A stretch of 64,000 nt of DNA from Corynebacterium aurimucosum ATCC 700975. Lineage in GTDB: Bacteria; Actinomycetota; Actinomycetes; Mycobacteriales; Mycobacteriaceae. Under the pieces are notes generated by a model. That model had not been told where the DNA came from, did no database searches, and saw only the letters and a program-made list of their open reading frames with translations. The stretch is from NCBI RefSeq assembly GCF_007672725.1, contig NZ_VDTC01000010.1, positions 25,238 through 89,237 of the forward strand, given 5' to 3'. A program made the translations under genes and the position numbers. Shown here one piece after another: positions 36,988 through 44,615 of the stretch. Position 1 is the stretch's first letter, and the number at the start of each line of letters is the position of its first letter.

Positions 36988-37347
36988 GTGATTGGTACAC
37001 AGGATCCGCAGCCCGACACGCCGCCAAGGCGCAGCCCGGCAACCTGCCAGTGGTGTGGCAAGGAAATCGCGCAGGGCGGCCGGGGTAGGCCACGCAAGTT
37101 CTGCTCGCCATCCTGCAAGCAGCGAGCCTACGAGCAGCGCCACAACGTGGTTGGAACGCCCATTCCTGCGGATGCCGTCATCCTAACTCCAGAGAAGGCT
37201 GATCGTCTCCGCGACGGCCTCTTTGAGCTGCGGTGTTGCGCTGAGGATGTTGCTACGGCGGCGTCGGAAAGCGCCAGCGCTGAAGAGATGGAACAGCTGT
37301 GTGCTGAACTGGTCGCACTGGCTCGAAAGCTTGAGGAATTGAGATAG
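36988..37347 (+). CDS. small Cys-rich, zinc-finger-like protein
   Basis: A 119-residue protein (start GTG 36988; GTG 36979 would add 3). The N-terminal part has CQWCGKEIAQGGRGRPRKFC, then SPSCKQRAYEQR: C-x2-C and C-x3-C pairs with basic residues, a likely zinc knuckle that binds nucleic acid. The rest is an alpha-helical region (LTPEKADRLRDGLFEL onward) rich in Glu and Ala. TAAGGT ends 7 bases before GTG 36988, so the message may be leaderless. It overlaps no other gene and is 3 bases from yceI. Confidence 0.65.
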   Translation: MIGTQDPQPDTPPRRSPATCQWCGKEIAQGGRGRPRKFCSPSCKQRAYEQRHNVVGTPIPADAVILTPEKADRLRDGLFELRCCAEDVATAASESASAEEMEQLCAELVALARKLEELR

Positions 37348-37350
37348 TAC

Positions 37351-38049
37351 ATGAAATCCTTATTAGGCAACCGCAAATTGATCGTTAGTATCTTCGTGAT
37401 CCTGATTGTGGCCTCGACAGCGCTGGCCCTAGGACCACTCGTGTTTTCTTTGATCATGGGCCGCGGTGTCAAAACCGAGCCCATCAATGCGGATAAGATC
37501 CAGGCCGCTACTACCAACGTCGATGGCGAATGGCACGTGGCGCAAGGTACGGCATATAACCACACCTCGGCAGGTTTTACTATCGATGAGATCCTCCCAG
37601 CCGATAAGCGCACGACATCCGGCTCAACCAAGCATGTCACCGGCCAGGCCACCATCAAGGACGGCACCGTTGAGAAGGCGCACATCGCCGTGGACATGGC
37701 GAGCCTGACCACGGACAAGAAGGTGCGCGACCAGAACATGAAGACAAAGCTCTTTGAGGTCACAAAATATCCAGAGTCTACCTTCACATTGACTGAGCCC
37801 GCAGACGTCTCCGCCGTGCCTGACGACGGCTCAGTAGTCACCGTCCCACTCACAGGCGATCTCACCATCCACGGCCAGACCAAGAGCGTTAGCCAGGATT
37901 TTCAGGTGGTCCGCGATGGCGACACCATCATCTTGGGTGGCGACATCCCGATTAACCGCCTCGATTTCGGTATTGAGACTCCTGAAATGATCGCCGCGCG
38001 GATCTCCGAAACTGGCGAGATCAACGTCCGCGTCACCTTTGAGAAGTAA
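37351..38049 (+). CDS. YceI-family lipid-binding protein, membrane-anchored
   Basis: A 232-residue protein with an N-terminal membrane helix (LIVSIFVILIVASTALALGPLVFS) and a YceI lipocalin-like beta-barrel (about residues 50-230; HTSAGFTIDEILPADK, KVRDQNMKTKLFEVTKYPESTF, DLTIHGQTKSVSQDF). YceI proteins bind isoprenoids or fatty acids in a central cavity; in this case it would sit outside the membrane. It starts 3 bases after the zinc-finger-like gene, and a 54-residue membrane protein follows. Confidence 0.85.
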   Translation: MKSLLGNRKLIVSIFVILIVASTALALGPLVFSLIMGRGVKTEPINADKIQAATTNVDGEWHVAQGTAYNHTSAGFTIDEILPADKRTTSGSTKHVTGQATIKDGTVEKAHIAVDMASLTTDKKVRDQNMKTKLFEVTKYPESTFTLTEPADVSAVPDDGSVVTVPLTGDLTIHGQTKSVSQDFQVVRDGDTIILGGDIPINRLDFGIETPEMIAARISETGEINVRVTFEK

Positions 38050-38064
38050 GATTCACTGTTCTTC

Positions 38065-38229
38065 ATGAATTCCCAACGCCTCATTCCAATCCTGTGGGTA
38101 CGGCTCGTCGTGCTCGTAGGGTTTGGCATCTTCATTTGGTTGCAGGAGATGAAGCTCCTCGCTGCCTTCTCGGCGGTACTCGTAGCTCTTACCATCGTGC
38201 AGCTGGTGATCGCCTACCGTCAGCGCTAA
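38065..38229 (+). CDS. 54-residue membrane protein, downstream of yceI
   Basis: An open frame of 54 residues beginning MNSQRLIPILWVRLVVLVGF, with two hydrophobic stretches (PILWVRLVVLVGFGIFIW and LLAAFSAVLVALTIVQLVIA) joined by QEMK and ending YRQR. Codon use matches the neighbours. It starts 15 bases after the yceI stop with no strong ribosome-binding site, so it may be translated by coupling. Unknown function; below usual length cut-offs. Confidence 0.55.
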   Translation: MNSQRLIPILWVRLVVLVGFGIFIWLQEMKLLAAFSAVLVALTIVQLVIAYRQR

Positions 38230-38829
38230 AACTGACGCTTGACCATGCACAGAAACATACCCCAATTACGTAACTGTGACTATTTAATGGCAATTTGGGC
38301 CGCCCGCTAAGCAGCCAACAGGGAGGCACAGATGAAGGTAAGCGGCCGCCAACTATAGCAACCCCGCGCACGAGTCCTTATCCACAAAACAAGGAGTGGC
38401 GCGCAAAAGGGACATCCGGAAGGTAGCAAGCAAAGGAACCTTGCGGCCACGAAGAATTGCCCAACACAGAATCGGCAACGCCGATACGACACGCAGCCCA
38501 GAAACCACTCGCTAGGCGGCCGCCAACTGCACGCGTTGCGACCGGGGGCGGAATCATGAGCGTCCATGAGTGAGTCGAGACAGTACAGTCAAGGAACAAA
38601 CTCGGAACCGGGCAGCCCTGAAGGAAAGACCCCCACCCAGTGCATAAGTGGTTGTCCGATAATGTACATTATGTCATTTTAACGACGCTTCCACTCCCCC
38701 CCCTTCGGCCGCTAGTCGCCCTCGATGAATTTTTCACCCGATGAGACTTTCATTCCAGTCGATGAGACTGGTAGTGTTTCCTCCACAACCAATCAAGCTA
38801 TTGAAATTCTTAAGGAGGGCGCCTCTCAC
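38230..38829 (+). promoter_or_regulatory. 600-base non-coding region upstream of the MFS gene
   Basis: No credible gene; minus-strand frames (about 60-86 residues) lack family features. It holds the direct repeat GCGGCCGCCAACT (38342-38354, 38516-38528), the perfect palindrome ATAATGTACATTAT (38659-38672), a tandem CGATGAGACT pair (38739-38748, 38760-38769) with 21-base period, and AAGGAGG before ATG 38830. The 174-base interval between the 13-base repeats has an odd composition compared with flanking genes and may be an insertion scar. Confidence 0.5.
38659..38672. promoter_or_regulatory. 14-bp palindromic operator candidate upstream of the MFS gene
   Basis: ATAATGTACATTAT is a perfect palindrome, 158 bases before the ATG at 38830, in an AT-rich patch that could be the promoter. 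It resembles GntR- or MarR-type operators, but no regulator gene is next to it. Confidence 0.5.
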
Positions 38830-40200
38830 ATGACCGCCGTCAACACCACGCTGCCGAAGCCAGCGGGCACAACACAGCAACTCACCAAACGTGATCGTGT
38901 TCGTATTGCCGTGGCTTCGACCATTGGCACGACCATCGAGTTCTACGACTTTTATATCTATGCCACGGCAGCCGTAGCCGTCTTTCCTTTTCTCTTCTTC
39001 CCGAAGACCGAGGATCCCACCGTCGCCCTGCTCCAGTCCTTCGCCACTTTCGGCCTGGCCTTCATCGCACGACCACTGGGTTCATTGCTCTTCGGACACT
39101 TCGGTGACCGCGTGGGCCGCAAGGCCACGCTTGTCGGTGCGCTCCTGACAATGGGCATCGCCACTTTTGTCATCGGTATCCTGCCCACGTATCAGACCGC
39201 AGGTATCATCGCGCCAGCCTTGCTAGCCCTGATGCGTTTCTGCCAGGGCTTGGGCTTGGGTGGCGAGTGGTCCGGCGCCGCCTTGTTGGCTTCCGAAACC
39301 GCTGAGGAAGGCAAGCGCGCTTCTGCTGCCATGTGGCCACAATTTGGCGCACCTTTCGGCTTCTTCTTAGCTAACGGCTTTTTCCTGACCTTGGTTGCCA
39401 CCATGGATTACTCACGCGGTGACACCACCGGCACCTTCATGGAATGGGGCTGGCGCTTGCCCTTCCTCGCGTCTGCGGTCATGGTTCTCATCGGCCTCTA
39501 TGTTCGCCTGCGCTTAGAAGAAACGCCCGTCTTCCAGCAGGCCGTCGACGAAGGCAAGAAGGTCAAGACCCCTATGGTGGAAGCATTCCGCATCGCCTGG
39601 AAGCCAATGATCATCGGCACCTTCGTAATGGTCTCTTGCTACACGTTGTTCTACCTGGTCACCACCTGGATTCTCTCCTACGGCATTGGTGATAAGACCA
39701 AGGAACTGGGCCTGGGAATCCCTTACCTGGAGTTCTTGGAGATCCAATTGATCTCCATCTTCATGTTCATGATCGGTATTCCCGTATCTTCGATGCTTTC
39801 GGACAAGTACGGACGCAAGCCAATCTTGACCGTAACCTCGCTCATCATGATTGCCTTCGGCTTTAGCTTCCCCTTCTTCCTCGGCATCGACAACGCCGAC
39901 CGAAACTCGGTCCTCGGATTCCTCATCGTCGGCATGTTCATCATGGGACTCATCTTCGGCCCCATGTCCGCCGTCCTTCCAGAGCTCTTCCCCACCAACG
40001 TGCGCTACACCGGTTCCGGCATCGCGTACAACGTCTCATCCATCCTCGGTGCTGCAGTAGCGCCTTTCATCGCAACGTGGCTGGTCAGTTCCTATAACGT
40101 GAATTACGTGGGATACTATCTCATCATCATCTGTTTCATCTCCCTCATCGCAATCATCATGATGCAGGAGCTGAAGGACCATGACCTCTCGCAGGTTTAG
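38830..40200 (+). CDS. MFS transporter, metabolite:H+ symporter (MHS) family
   Basis: A 12-helix major facilitator protein (456 residues) with a family N-terminal RVRIAVASTIGTTIEFYDFY, motif A GHFGDRVGRKATL in the first loop, LGLGGEWSGAALL, and the repeated motif DKYGRKPIL between helices 8-9. The pattern matches ShiA/ProP-like symporters for small organic acids or zwitterions; substrate unknown. Start at ATG 38830 with AAGGAGG 11 bases upstream; an open frame from 38725 would overlap operator-like repeats. A strong terminator follows. Confidence 0.9.
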   Translation: MTAVNTTLPKPAGTTQQLTKRDRVRIAVASTIGTTIEFYDFYIYATAAVAVFPFLFFPKTEDPTVALLQSFATFGLAFIARPLGSLLFGHFGDRVGRKATLVGALLTMGIATFVIGILPTYQTAGIIAPALLALMRFCQGLGLGGEWSGAALLASETAEEGKRASAAMWPQFGAPFGFFLANGFFLTLVATMDYSRGDTTGTFMEWGWRLPFLASAVMVLIGLYVRLRLEETPVFQQAVDEGKKVKTPMVEAFRIAWKPMIIGTFVMVSCYTLFYLVTTWILSYGIGDKTKELGLGIPYLEFLEIQLISIFMFMIGIPVSSMLSDKYGRKPILTVTSLIMIAFGFSFPFFLGIDNADRNSVLGFLIVGMFIMGLIFGPMSAVLPELFPTNVRYTGSGIAYNVSSILGAAVAPFIATWLVSSYNVNYVGYYLIIICFISLIAIIMMQELKDHDLSQV

Positions 40201-40220
40201 CCGGTCTTAACACACATACT

Positions 40221-40264
40221 TCTCCCCGACTTCTTCTGGTGTTACACACCAAAGGTCGGGGAGA
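40221..40264 (+). terminator. terminator of the MFS gene
   Basis: TCTCCCCGAC / GTCGGGGAGA 10-bp outer stem and TGGTGT-TAC-ACACCA inner stem (40237-40251), followed by TTTTGGTTT. Confidence 0.9.
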
Positions 40265-40377
40265 TTTTGGTTTCGGTTCCGTCGGCGGCTTGGCCCCGGC
40301 AGCGCCGTCCCGAAAGGCACCGATTGGGGGATCCAATCGTGGGAGCACTGTGCCACTGCTTCCAAAAGCGCAGACTA

Positions 40378-40453
40378 GAAAGTGCATACCTGCAGGTGGC
40401 CGTCGCTAAGCATCCGGGCAGTGCTTGGCGACGACCAGCGTTCCTGCACTTTC
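40378..40453. other. long two-part stem-loop between carrier genes
   Basis: Outer GAAAGTGCA / TGCACTTTC (9 bp perfect, 40378-40386 and 40445-40453) and inner CGTCGCTAAGCA / TGCTTGGCGACG (12 bp with one G-U, 40401-40412 and 40422-40433) around a 9-base loop TCCGGGCAG. Could be a structured RNA or repeat element; no coding function. Confidence 0.5.
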
Positions 40454-40472
40454 AGGTCTGGACAAATGGAAA

Positions 40473-40503
40473 GGGCGGCTAGCACAGTAGTTGCTAGCCG
40501 CCC
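40473..40503 (-). terminator. terminator of the BASS carrier gene
   Basis: Perfect 11-bp stem GGGCGGCTAGC / GCTAGCCGCCC with a 9-base loop, just downstream of the minus-strand stop; followed on the minus strand by TTTCCATTTG. Confidence 0.8.
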
Positions 40504-40538
40504 ATGAGACGCTGCTTTGTGAAAGAGGTGCCTGCTAA

Positions 40539-41516
40539 CTACGCAGCAACAGTTGCTCGCCCGATCTTGCGCTCGTCGACAATGGGCTTGCGGCGCACGA
40601 TGGCGGCGAAGATCGCTCCGGTAATGTTGGCCCACACCGCGGCCACGACACCCGGCAGCGCCGCCTCCGGGGTGAAAAACTGCAGCGCCAAGGCCGAGGC
40701 CAATCCGGAGTTCTGCGTTGCCACCTCGATTGCCGTAGTGCGCGCCGCTGACTCGCGTTGGCGGGCAAGCTTCGCCGAGTAATAACCAAAAAGGAAGCCG
40801 ATGAGGTTCTGAATGGCCACACCTGCGAAGACGACCAGGCCAACGGTGACGAGCTTGTCCTGTGATTTTGAAACCACAGCCATGACCACGCCGCCGATGC
40901 CAGCGATGGCCACCCACGGCAAGGCCGGCAGAAGCTTGTCCACTGCCTTGCTGGCGATAACGCGCAAGAGAAGGCCGAGCCCTACAGGAATGAGCACTGT
41001 CTGAACCAGCGACCACATCATGCCGGCGCCGTCGACCTCAGCGGTCTCCCCCGCCAGCCACAGCATGAGCAAAGGCGTCATAATCGGTGAGACGAGGGTC
41101 GACACCGAGGTCATCGCCACTGACAGTGCCACATCACCCTTGGCCAGGTAGGCCATGACGTTGGACGCGGTACCGCCGGGGACAGAGCCGAGGAGGATGA
41201 GGCCGACAGTGGTGGCGTCGGAAAGCCCCAGCAGTTTTGCCACGAGTACGGCGCTGGTCGGCATGATGGCAAATTGGCAGACAACACCCAAGAAGATGGG
41301 CAACGGACGCTTCGCCACGAGGGCCAGGTCCGGAATGGTCAAGGTCAGACCCATCGAGAACATGATGACCATCAGCAATTGCGAGGTGTACTGCCCTATC
41401 GGTTCAAAGGTGTTGGGGCTCATGAAAGCGACAAAAGCGCAGGCGATGATGACGATGGGGAAGATATACACGGCGAGTTTCTCGCCGGTCTCCCCCTCTG
41501 TGCGTAGGTTCGTCAC
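40539..41516 (-). CDS. BASS-family (bile acid:sodium symporter-like) carrier
   Basis: Membrane carrier of 325 residues, 9-10 helices. Family blocks are MVIMFSMGLTLTIPDLALV, VGLILLGSVPGGTASNVMAY and the sodium-site region IEVATQNSGLASALALQFF. Substrate unknown (bacterial members carry organic anions such as pantoate). The GTG start has GGAAAGGAAAC upstream. Divergent from the FAD/Fe-S dehydrogenase (starts 109 bases apart), so both may be controlled together. Confidence 0.85.
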   Translation of the reverse strand: MTNLRTEGETGEKLAVYIFPIVIIACAFVAFMSPNTFEPIGQYTSQLLMVIMFSMGLTLTIPDLALVAKRPLPIFLGVVCQFAIMPTSAVLVAKLLGLSDATTVGLILLGSVPGGTASNVMAYLAKGDVALSVAMTSVSTLVSPIMTPLLMLWLAGETAEVDGAGMMWSLVQTVLIPVGLGLLLRVIASKAVDKLLPALPWVAIAGIGGVVMAVVSKSQDKLVTVGLVVFAGVAIQNLIGFLFGYYSAKLARQRESAARTTAIEVATQNSGLASALALQFFTPEAALPGVVAAVWANITGAIFAAIVRRKPIVDERKIGRATVAA

Positions 41517-41588
41517 GGTGTTTCCTTTCCAGAAGGTGTCTCACTAGATGAATTGAGTATCTCATATGATGAACCTCACGTACCCGGT

Positions 41589-41619
41589 TTGACCCATATT
41601 TACTATCAAGCGATAGATT
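41589..41619 (+). promoter_or_regulatory. promoter of the FAD/Fe-S dehydrogenase
   Basis: TTGACC (41589-41594) and TAGATT (41614-41619) with a 19-base spacer; the -10 ends 6 bases before ATG 41626 and no ribosome-binding site is present. Confidence 0.6.
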
Positions 41620-41625
41620 AGAAAC

Positions 41626-44547
41626 ATGTCCAAGCTACTAAGCCCCGATTCCTCTCGTTTCTCACGCCCAGCCGGCACCACAAGCCAGGCCGACGCCGTC
41701 CCCGCACGCTTCAAGAACGGCTCCCCCGCCGAACTCCTCGCGGATATGAAAGCCATCGTCGGCGCAGAAAACGTGCATGGACGCCTCAGTGACCTCGTGC
41801 GCTTCTCCTCCGATGCCGGCCCCTACCGCTCCATCCCCAACATCGTGGTCTCTCCGCGCAACGCGGCGGACCTGTCTGCCTTGATGAAATATTGCGATAC
41901 CCGCGATCGTCACATGACCTTCCGCGCGGCAGGAACCTCGCTCAACGGACAAGCTATGGGCGACGACATCCTCGTCGATGTCAAAACCCACTTCGGCGGC
42001 ATGGAAGTACGCGAGGAAGGCCGCAAGCTGTGGTCCCGCCCCGGCGTCATCTTGGGAGATGCCCAGGCAGTACTCTCCCGCCACGGTTTCATGCTCGGCC
42101 CTGACCCGGGCTCGACTTCCGTGTGCACCATCGGTGGCGTGTTGGCCGATAACTCCGGCGGCATGCGCTGCTCCTTGGAACGCGACAGCTACCACAGCAT
42201 CGAAGAGCTGATCTTCGTCTTGCCTTCCGGCACCATCGTGGATACCTCGCGGGGTGATGAGGCCTTCCGCAGGCAGGAGCCAAAGCTCCACGCCGATCTG
42301 CTGTCCTTCCGCGACAAGCTACGCGCCAACACCGAGATGGTGGAGTTCCTGCGCACCAAGTTCTCCATTCGCAACACCAACGGCCTGCGCATCGATGCTT
42401 TCCTTGACGAGGACGAGCCCGTGCACATCCTCAAGCGCCTCCTCATCGGCTCCGAGGGCATCTTCGGCGCCATCACCGAATCCATCATCCGCACGGTGAA
42501 GCTACCGCGCGTGAAGGCCACGACATGGGTCGAGCTGCCCAATCTCCGCGATGCGGCCAACTACGTGCACCCCATCATGGAGACCGGCGCGGAGGCCTGC
42601 GAGCTCTTAGTTGCCCCGGTGATGCGCCGCTCCGCCGAGCACTATACGCACGCCCCGGAGTCCTGGCGCAACCTCGACGATGACGCCGCAGCACTCCTCG
42701 TGGAGGTCGGCGGCAGCGACGAGGCAGACCTGGACAAGGCCATGGAACGCCTGCGCGCCGTGCTTGCCGACGCCCCACTACTGCGCCCCCTCGAATTCCT
42801 CACCACCGCAGAAGGAATGCGCGGCGCCTGGGAGCTACGCAATGGCCTGTACGGGCTGCTGGGTGCGGATCGCCCGAATGGCACGGCCTATATCACCGAG
42901 GACGTCTGCTTCCCACCGTCGCAGGTCGGCGAAGCTGCAGCGGACCTGTTGGACTTGCAGGCCAAGTATGGCTACCCGGAATCGGTTATGGGGCACGCTG
43001 CCTTTGGCAACCTGCACTTCTTCTTCACCCCGCGGTTCGATGTCGAGGAGGAGCGCGAGTCCTATGCCGCGTTCTTGGATGACTTGGCCGAGCTGGTCAT
43101 TGATAAGTACCAGGGCTCGATGAAGGCCGAGCACGGCACTGGCGTCAACATGGCACCCTTCCTGGAGCACGAGTGGGGCACGGAGGCCTTCGAGCTCTTC
43201 TGGGAAGTCAAGAACATGATCGACCCCAAGGGCATCCTCGCGCCGAACGTAAAACTCACGCGCGACCAGACCATTCACCTGCGCAACTTCAAGTCCTTCC
43301 CCAAGGTCGAAAGTGAGATCAACCCCTGCGTGGAGTGCGGCTTCTGCGAGCCTGTCTGCCCCTCCCGCCACACCACGGTGACCCCACGCCAGCGCATCGT
43401 CTTGCGCCGCGAGATGGCTCGGCAGGAAGAAGGCTCGGAGGTCTTGGCGCAGCTGCAGAAGGAGTATCAGTACGACGCCGTCGACATGTGCGCGGCCGAC
43501 GGCACGTGTTCAATCCCCTGCCCGATTAGCATCGATACAGGTGCGGTCATGAAGCAGCTGCGCGCGCAACAGGCCACCCCGGCCCGCGAGAAAGTAGCAC
43601 TGACGACGGCGCAGCGCTGGGAACTGGTGGAAAAGCTTGCCCGCGCTGGCATCATCTCCGCCAACAAGGTTCCTCACAAGCCTCTGGAACTGGGGGCCAA
43701 CATGGCGCGTAACGTAGTGGCCCCCGACTTGCTGCCGACCATCCCAGGCCCGCTTCCGAAGGCCGCATCGCGCCTGCCGGAAACGCCGCGCGAAGGCGCT
43801 GGCGCGCTCTACTTCCCGGCCTGTATTAACCGCATCTTCGGCCGCCCAGCAGGAGCAGCCAAGGATTCGGTAGACCTCCCGCGCGCCATTGTGGAGCTTG
43901 GTCGCCGGGCTGGCCAGCCAGTGTGGATCCCCGAAGATGTCGCGGGCGATTGCTGCGGCACCCCGTGGTCATCCAAGGGCTACAAAGAGGGATTTGAATA
44001 TCAAGCTCAAAAGATAGTTCGCGATCTCTGGCACTGGTCGGAGCACGGCCGCCTGCCCATCGTGGTTGACGCGGCAAGCTGCACCCACGGGCTGCTCGAC
44101 TCGGTTCCGGAGGTGCTCTCCCCCGCCGACCGCGAGCTCTGGGAGGACTTAAAAATCCTCGATGTCGTGGAGTGGTTGCGTGATGAAATTGCACCACACC
44201 TGCCAATCGTGAAGAGCATGGGCAGCATCGCCGTCCACCCGACGTGCTCGACAGATCACATGGGGATTAGCCAGGACCTCCTTGACTTGGCCAACCTCTG
44301 CGGAGACGCCCAGATCCCTGAGGGGGCACAGTGCTGTGGCTCCGCTGGCGACCGCGTCATGCTTCACCCGGAGCTTGTTGAGTCCGCTACCCGCGAGGAG
44401 CGCGCTTCTCTCGACGCCGAACACTTCGACACGTACGTCTCTGATAACCGCACCTGCGAGATGGGTCTAGAAATGATTGCGGGCAAGACCTATGACTCGA
44501 TTGCAGTGCTGTTGGAGAGGGCTTCCCGTCCGGTCGTCACTCCATAG
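41626..44547 (+). CDS. FAD- and (Fe-S)-binding oxidoreductase, D-lactate dehydrogenase-like
   Basis: A 973-residue fusion: FAD-binding type-4 domain (about residues 60-230, with GGVLADNSGGM), FAD-oxidase C-terminal domain (about 270-545), ferredoxin-like domain with C568/C571/C574/C578 and C622/C628/C632, then two CCG domains (DCCGTPWSS at 775-783 and QCCGSAGD at 902-909). This is the layout of large D-lactate or D-2-hydroxyacid dehydrogenases that pass electrons to quinone. Membrane association is expected but there are no membrane helices. Substrate is inferred from the family. A palindromic terminator follows. Confidence 0.87.
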   Translation: MSKLLSPDSSRFSRPAGTTSQADAVPARFKNGSPAELLADMKAIVGAENVHGRLSDLVRFSSDAGPYRSIPNIVVSPRNAADLSALMKYCDTRDRHMTFRAAGTSLNGQAMGDDILVDVKTHFGGMEVREEGRKLWSRPGVILGDAQAVLSRHGFMLGPDPGSTSVCTIGGVLADNSGGMRCSLERDSYHSIEELIFVLPSGTIVDTSRGDEAFRRQEPKLHADLLSFRDKLRANTEMVEFLRTKFSIRNTNGLRIDAFLDEDEPVHILKRLLIGSEGIFGAITESIIRTVKLPRVKATTWVELPNLRDAANYVHPIMETGAEACELLVAPVMRRSAEHYTHAPESWRNLDDDAAALLVEVGGSDEADLDKAMERLRAVLADAPLLRPLEFLTTAEGMRGAWELRNGLYGLLGADRPNGTAYITEDVCFPPSQVGEAAADLLDLQAKYGYPESVMGHAAFGNLHFFFTPRFDVEEERESYAAFLDDLAELVIDKYQGSMKAEHGTGVNMAPFLEHEWGTEAFELFWEVKNMIDPKGILAPNVKLTRDQTIHLRNFKSFPKVESEINPCVECGFCEPVCPSRHTTVTPRQRIVLRREMARQEEGSEVLAQLQKEYQYDAVDMCAADGTCSIPCPISIDTGAVMKQLRAQQATPAREKVALTTAQRWELVEKLARAGIISANKVPHKPLELGANMARNVVAPDLLPTIPGPLPKAASRLPETPREGAGALYFPACINRIFGRPAGAAKDSVDLPRAIVELGRRAGQPVWIPEDVAGDCCGTPWSSKGYKEGFEYQAQKIVRDLWHWSEHGRLPIVVDAASCTHGLLDSVPEVLSPADRELWEDLKILDVVEWLRDEIAPHLPIVKSMGSIAVHPTCSTDHMGISQDLLDLANLCGDAQIPEGAQCCGSAGDRVMLHPELVESATREERASLDAEHFDTYVSDNRTCEMGLEMIAGKTYDSIAVLLERASRPVVTP

Positions 44548-44552
44548 CACCA

Positions 44553-44593
44553 TGCCGGTGGCGGCACCCCTCGTGGGAGCCCCGCCACCGGCA
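44553..44593. terminator. bidirectional terminator between convergent dehydrogenase and ugpC
   Basis: Perfect 12-bp stem TGCCGGTGGCGG / CCGCCACCGGCA with a 17-base loop, in the 68-base gap between the two stop codons. Confidence 0.8.
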
Positions 44594-44615
44594 CGTCAGT
44601 CGTGGTGGAACCAGC

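Larger units (their letters stand above)
40201..40538. other. intergenic region between convergent MFS and BASS carrier genes (338 bases)
   Basis: No coding sequence supported. It contains the MFS terminator (40221-40264), a CGATTGG/CCAATCG small hairpin (40321-40339), a 76-base long stem-loop (40378-40453) and the BASS terminator (40473-40503), so most of it is structured. Confidence 0.6.

Noticed and set aside
38307..38599. minus-strand frames (73-86 residues) in the yceI-MFS gap
   Set aside because: No ribosome-binding site, odd amino-acid composition (Cys/Trp-rich) and no resemblance to known proteins; frames of this size arise by chance at this GC content.
38725..38829. 35-residue extension of the MFS carrier
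   Set aside because: It includes the tandem CGATGAGACT repeats, and AAGGAGG stands just before ATG 38830.
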